From assembly GCA_022615255.1 (NCBI GenBank), contig JAKEHC010000061.1:1-9026 (forward strand): a DNA stretch of 9,026 bases, written 5' to 3'. The notes under the pieces were generated by a model, which was given only the letters and a program-made list of their open reading frames with translations, searched no databases and had not been told where the DNA came from. This stretch comes from Candidatus Dadabacteria bacterium (GTDB lineage Bacteria > Desulfobacterota_D > UBA1144 > Nemesobacterales > CSP1-2). Made by a program: the position numbers and the translations under genes. Position 1 is the stretch's first letter, and every line of letters begins with the position of its first letter. Positions 6,537-9,026 of the stretch are shown piece after piece.

Positions 6537-7232
6537 TTAGAATAGTCTTTTGAGGTTTAGCGCTTTTAACTCATCCAATACCGATTCCTCAATATCCCTG
6601 AAAAGTTTTGCGTCATAATACCTGAAGTCCAGTGCTTCATGCTTTATTCCAATGTCATTTCTTGCTACTATTTCACGGATGGCCTCATGATTAACCAGTC
6701 TTGAAGGGTTGGCGAACAATATTACTCTCCTTATGACTCCGCAGCTATCAGCCACGAGCTCATTGTAGGGAACAAAACACGTGTTCGGATTTTGGTTCTG
6801 AATTACCCATTTCTGTACAAACTTCTGCCAGAAAGGGATGCGGAGCTTGATAAACTCCAGCCACCGCTGTTGGGTATCCCGCCGAGTATACAGGTTCCAA
6901 AACGGCAGCCTGCGGTTGATCAAAGCGCGCCACTTGGTATTCTTCTCCGCGTTAACTGCATTATCGACCTCCCATTTATACCATGATATGACCGATTCAA
7001 TGGGGTGACGATACTGAATAACGTAATACCAATGGCCTGTATTCGGTAAACATAGATCAAAATCGTGATTCTTTTGGTAGTTCGTCTTCGCATCCTTAAA
7101 ATGAACCTTTCGGAAAACGTTGGAGCAATAATGAAGATCGCCGCTAAAATATTGTTTCAGACATCTGGCCAAAAGGTGATGTCCGCTTCTAGGAAAAGAA
7201 ACGCATTGGATTTTTCTATTTCCCATGTTCAT
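6537..7232 (-). CDS. PAPS-dependent sulfotransferase-like protein
   Basis: A short (231 residue) sulfotransferase-fold protein, predicted to transfer sulfate from PAPS to a sugar hydroxyl. The N-terminal VSFPRSGHHLL (11-21) is the 5'-phosphosulfate-binding loop, a P-loop-like SxPRSGxxLL. The segment YVIQYRHPIESVISWYKW (70-87) matches the 3'-phosphate-binding motif (RxPxxxxxS, with Arg75 and Ser83). The C-terminal half has the usual WLEFIKL and PYNELV stretches (about 124-160). There is no signal peptide or membrane anchor, so it would act in the cytoplasm on a lipid-linked glycan or precursor. Two in-frame ATGs exist (7232 and 7226); neither has a Shine-Dalgarno sequence, and the choice does not affect the domain. 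It begins 18 bases after the GT4 stop. A 123-base gap separates it from the next gene. The acceptor is not predictable; sulfation of a polysaccharide sugar is inferred from the neighbours only. Confidence 0.88.
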   Translation of the reverse strand: MNMGNRKIQCVSFPRSGHHLLARCLKQYFSGDLHYCSNVFRKVHFKDAKTNYQKNHDFDLCLPNTGHWYYVIQYRHPIESVISWYKWEVDNAVNAEKNTKWRALINRRLPFWNLYTRRDTQQRWLEFIKLRIPFWQKFVQKWVIQNQNPNTCFVPYNELVADSCGVIRRVILFANPSRLVNHEAIREIVARNDIGIKHEALDFRYYDAKLFRDIEESVLDELKALNLKRLF

Positions 7233-7250
7233 AACACTAACTAAGCCCGC

Positions 7251-8360
7251 CTAATGTTTCCTGCATATCGTGTGGTAAAGATGCTCGTAAGCATCTACAT
7301 GACGCTCGAAACTGAAGACTTCCTTTGCCCTTCGCCTTGCGGCCTCTCCCATGCTAGCAGCCAGGACCGGGTTCTTTAATAAAGTAATGACAGCCTCGGC
7401 AAACCCTGAGACATCTTCAGGCTCGACCAGCAAACCGGTTTCTCCGTGTGATACTACCTCCTTTAGCCCCCCGACATTGGCTGCCACAATTGGTCGGGCC
7501 ATAAGGGCGGTTTCCAAAGCTACAAGGCCAAACGGTTCGATACGGGAAGGCATTATGACAATGGTTGATTTATTTATGAGTGCTGCGGTATTCTCCGGGG
7601 AAACCCACCCTAGAAAATCCGTCATTCCTCTCAGACCCAGGGCACTTACTTGTTGCTCCAGTTCTGGTCGCGTCGGGCCGTCGCCTGCGATCACCAGGCG
7701 CGTCTTCGGGAATTGGGTAACGATACTAGAAAATGCACTTACCGCTAGGTGGAAGCCTTTAAAATCCAAAAGACGGCCTAAACATAACAAGACCGGCGTC
7801 TCGAAGGATAAAGGTTGAGGAATTAAATCGAATTCTTTTATGGAATTAGGGATTGTAGAGGAGCGTGAACTGATTTCCGGCACTGATTCTATTGTTTTAC
7901 GTAAGATGTAGTCTGAACAACAAACAATCCAGTCGGACTTCCGAAGAGTCCGGCACGGCAAGGTGCGTGGGGTCAGTGTATCCGGAGGTAGGTGTTGCTG
8001 TAAAGTCAGTATGTACGGACTAGGCTTGGCATTTTCAGTCAGGTGATGAAAGATGTCGATGGGCCCCGTCGAATTCAAGTGTATAAGGTCTTGGCCGTAC
8101 TCACGCTTCAGTCTGGAAATTTGTTCACATATGGCGGTTATCCGGTCAATGTCGTGGTGTTCTATTGCCTCCCGAAAAGGGAAAAGGTGTACCGGAATAT
8201 TCATAAAGTCGTACCTGTCAGGCAGGCGAGGATCGACGTGAGTTGCAATCACTAAGAATTCGTGCCCCCTGCGTAGTAATTCAGAGAGTAGGTTTGTCGC
8301 AAAGACTTCGCTCCCGCCGATATAAGGCCAAAAAAAATCAGACCAGAATAGTATCTTCAT
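7251..8360 (-). CDS. GT4-family glycosyltransferase
   Basis: A complete 369-residue GT-B fold retaining glycosyltransferase (GT4 family). The N-terminal domain opens with MKILFWSDFFWPYIGGSE, where the GGSE loop at residues 15-18 is the usual acceptor-side glycine loop. The C-terminal donor-binding domain contains LGRLLDFKGFHLA (194-206, with Arg196 and Lys201 in the positions that contact the donor phosphates) and the E-x7-E signature EPFGLVALE (Glu275 to Glu283), followed by GGLKEVV and the HGETGLLVEPED stretch. Length is normal for the family. The ATG at 8360 is chosen because the first beta strand begins directly at residue 2. The upstream sequence has only a weak purine stretch (AGCGAG) and no clear ribosome binding site. 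It lies 15 bases after the GT2 gene and 18 bases before the sulfotransferase gene, so it is very likely co-transcribed. The sugar specificity is unknown. Confidence 0.96.
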   Translation of the reverse strand: MKILFWSDFFWPYIGGSEVFATNLLSELLRRGHEFLVIATHVDPRLPDRYDFMNIPVHLFPFREAIEHHDIDRITAICEQISRLKREYGQDLIHLNSTGPIDIFHHLTENAKPSPYILTLQQHLPPDTLTPRTLPCRTLRKSDWIVCCSDYILRKTIESVPEISSRSSTIPNSIKEFDLIPQPLSFETPVLLCLGRLLDFKGFHLAVSAFSSIVTQFPKTRLVIAGDGPTRPELEQQVSALGLRGMTDFLGWVSPENTAALINKSTIVIMPSRIEPFGLVALETALMARPIVAANVGGLKEVVSHGETGLLVEPEDVSGFAEAVITLLKNPVLAASMGEAARRRAKEVFSFERHVDAYEHLYHTICRKH

Positions 8361-8375
8361 CTCGCTTATTTTCAG

Positions 8376-9026
8376 TTACTTGTTTTTCCCTATCCGAGTT
8401 CGACGCTCATCCAGTGACTTCTTCACCCGGCCTAGAAGTTCATCTTGACTGACTATATTGCTATCGCCAGTCAGATTGCTGTCGTGAAATCGCTTGTATG
8501 CTAAAACTTGAGGTACTATCTCAATGACTCCGCCGCTGTTGCTGACACGCAAAAACCAATCGGTGTCCTCCCCAAGTCGCAAATCTAAATTAAATGGTCC
8601 AACTCTATCAACAAGGCTTCTACCGACCAAGGTTGAGCTAGTCATGTAGGGGGTGATCACTATGACTGGATCTTCTTCTAGAATATCTCTTTGTATTTCG
8701 GGCGATATACGAGTCATGAAAGGCTTTACGCGCGTGAGACACATATCCAGTCCAGGGCGGTCTCTAAATCTTGCAATTTGGGCGGCTAATTTTTCAGGAT
8801 GCCAGAGGTCGTCGGCATCCAGAAAGGCCAGGTATGCGCCCTTTGCGGTGCTGATCCCGAGATTCCTTGCTGCGCCCGGGCCGGAGTTTGCCTGCCACAA
8901 GTAGTTAATTTTATCCCTATAGCTTTTGACAATCTTAGCCGTTCCATCTGTTGACCCGTCATCAACCACGATCACCTCGATGGGACGATAAGTCTGCACC
9001 AGGACGCTATCTATAGCCTCTCCTAA
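8376..9026 (-). CDS. GT2-family glycosyltransferase, N-terminus cut by the window edge
   Basis: GT-A fold, family 2 glycosyltransferase, expected to move a sugar from a nucleotide-sugar donor to a growing glycan on the cytoplasmic side of the inner membrane. The frame is open to base 9026, so the gene starts outside the window. The GTG at 8999 is an internal Val codon, because in-frame codons upstream of it (LGEAIDSVL) fit the helix that normally precedes the first motif. In the 216 visible residues, VVDDGSTDGT (about 20-29) is the nucleotide-binding acidic motif, FLDADDLW (about 68-75) carries the metal-binding DxD, and GEDTDWFLR (about 152-160) sits where the catalytic acid is usually found. 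There are no membrane segments, so it is not a processive synthase. It is strongly similar to the GT2 gene at 5721-6413, including the C-terminal DSNLT and VKKSLDxRR stretches, so the two are paralogues. It ends 15 bases before the GT4 gene. Donor and acceptor cannot be told from sequence. Confidence 0.95.
   Translation of the reverse strand, partial: LGEAIDSVLVQTYRPIEVIVVDDGSTDGTAKIVKSYRDKINYLWQANSGPGAARNLGISTAKGAYLAFLDADDLWHPEKLAAQIARFRDRPGLDMCLTRVKPFMTRISPEIQRDILEEDPVIVITPYMTSSTLVGRSLVDRVGPFNLDLRLGEDTDWFLRVSNSGGVIEIVPQVLAYKRFHDSNLTGDSNIVSQDELLGRVKKSLDERRTRIGKNK

Noticed and set aside
7351..7818. A 155-codon frame on the plus strand opposite the GT4 gene
   Set aside because: It lies wholly antisense to a well-supported GT4 coding region, has a low-complexity Ser/Thr/Arg-rich product with no recognisable domain, and is the kind of shadow frame that coding constraint on the other strand creates.
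8997..8999. GTG at 8999 as the start of the right-hand GT2 gene
   Set aside because: The in-frame codons upstream to the window edge encode LGEAIDSVL, which fits the conserved helix before QTYRP, so the gene continues beyond the window.

Overview
The window is a stretch of a bacterial surface-polysaccharide (capsule, exopolysaccharide or O-antigen type) biosynthesis locus. Every gene I can support is on the minus strand, so transcription runs from the right edge (9026) to the left edge (1). Gaps between genes are mostly 4-35 bases, with two larger ones (123 and 161 bases). This is operon-like, and both ends are cut by the window. Base composition looks moderate (mid-40s % GC by eye) except for a GC-rich left edge. 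The organism is probably an environmental Gram-negative bacterium, but nothing here fixes the phylum. None of the gene starts has a convincing Shine-Dalgarno sequence.

Layout in transcription order: (1) a family 2 glycosyltransferase missing its N-terminus at the right edge (8376-9026); (2) a complete GT4 glycosyltransferase (7251-8360); (3) a small sulfotransferase (6537-7232); (4) a second GT2 enzyme, paralogous to the first (5721-6413); (5) a GT10-type alpha-1,3-fucosyltransferase (4648-5694); (6) a class II asparagine-synthase-like amidotransferase (3100-4620); (7) a 161-base gap with a hairpin and a possible 39-codon gene; (8) a divergent nucleotidyltransferase-fold protein that has lost most of its catalytic acidic residues (1754-2938); (9) an intact-looking paralogue of it (558-1718); (10) the first 85 codons of a GT4 enzyme (296-553), abutting out of frame the C-terminal part of a different GT4-like enzyme (1-341). 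The left edge therefore looks like a deletion or fusion scar, a broken gene, or an assembly join.

Taken together, the genes would build and decorate a glycan. The GT2 and GT4 enzymes add backbone or branch sugars, the GT10 enzyme adds fucose (or a similar deoxy sugar) from a GDP-sugar, the sulfotransferase adds sulfate from PAPS, and the amidotransferase could amidate a carboxylated sugar. The role of the nucleotidyltransferase pair is unknown. No flippase, polymerase, chain-length regulator, initiating transferase or sugar-nucleotide synthesis gene is visible, so these must lie outside the window. No RNA genes, CRISPR array, recognisable insertion sequence or convincing terminator was found.
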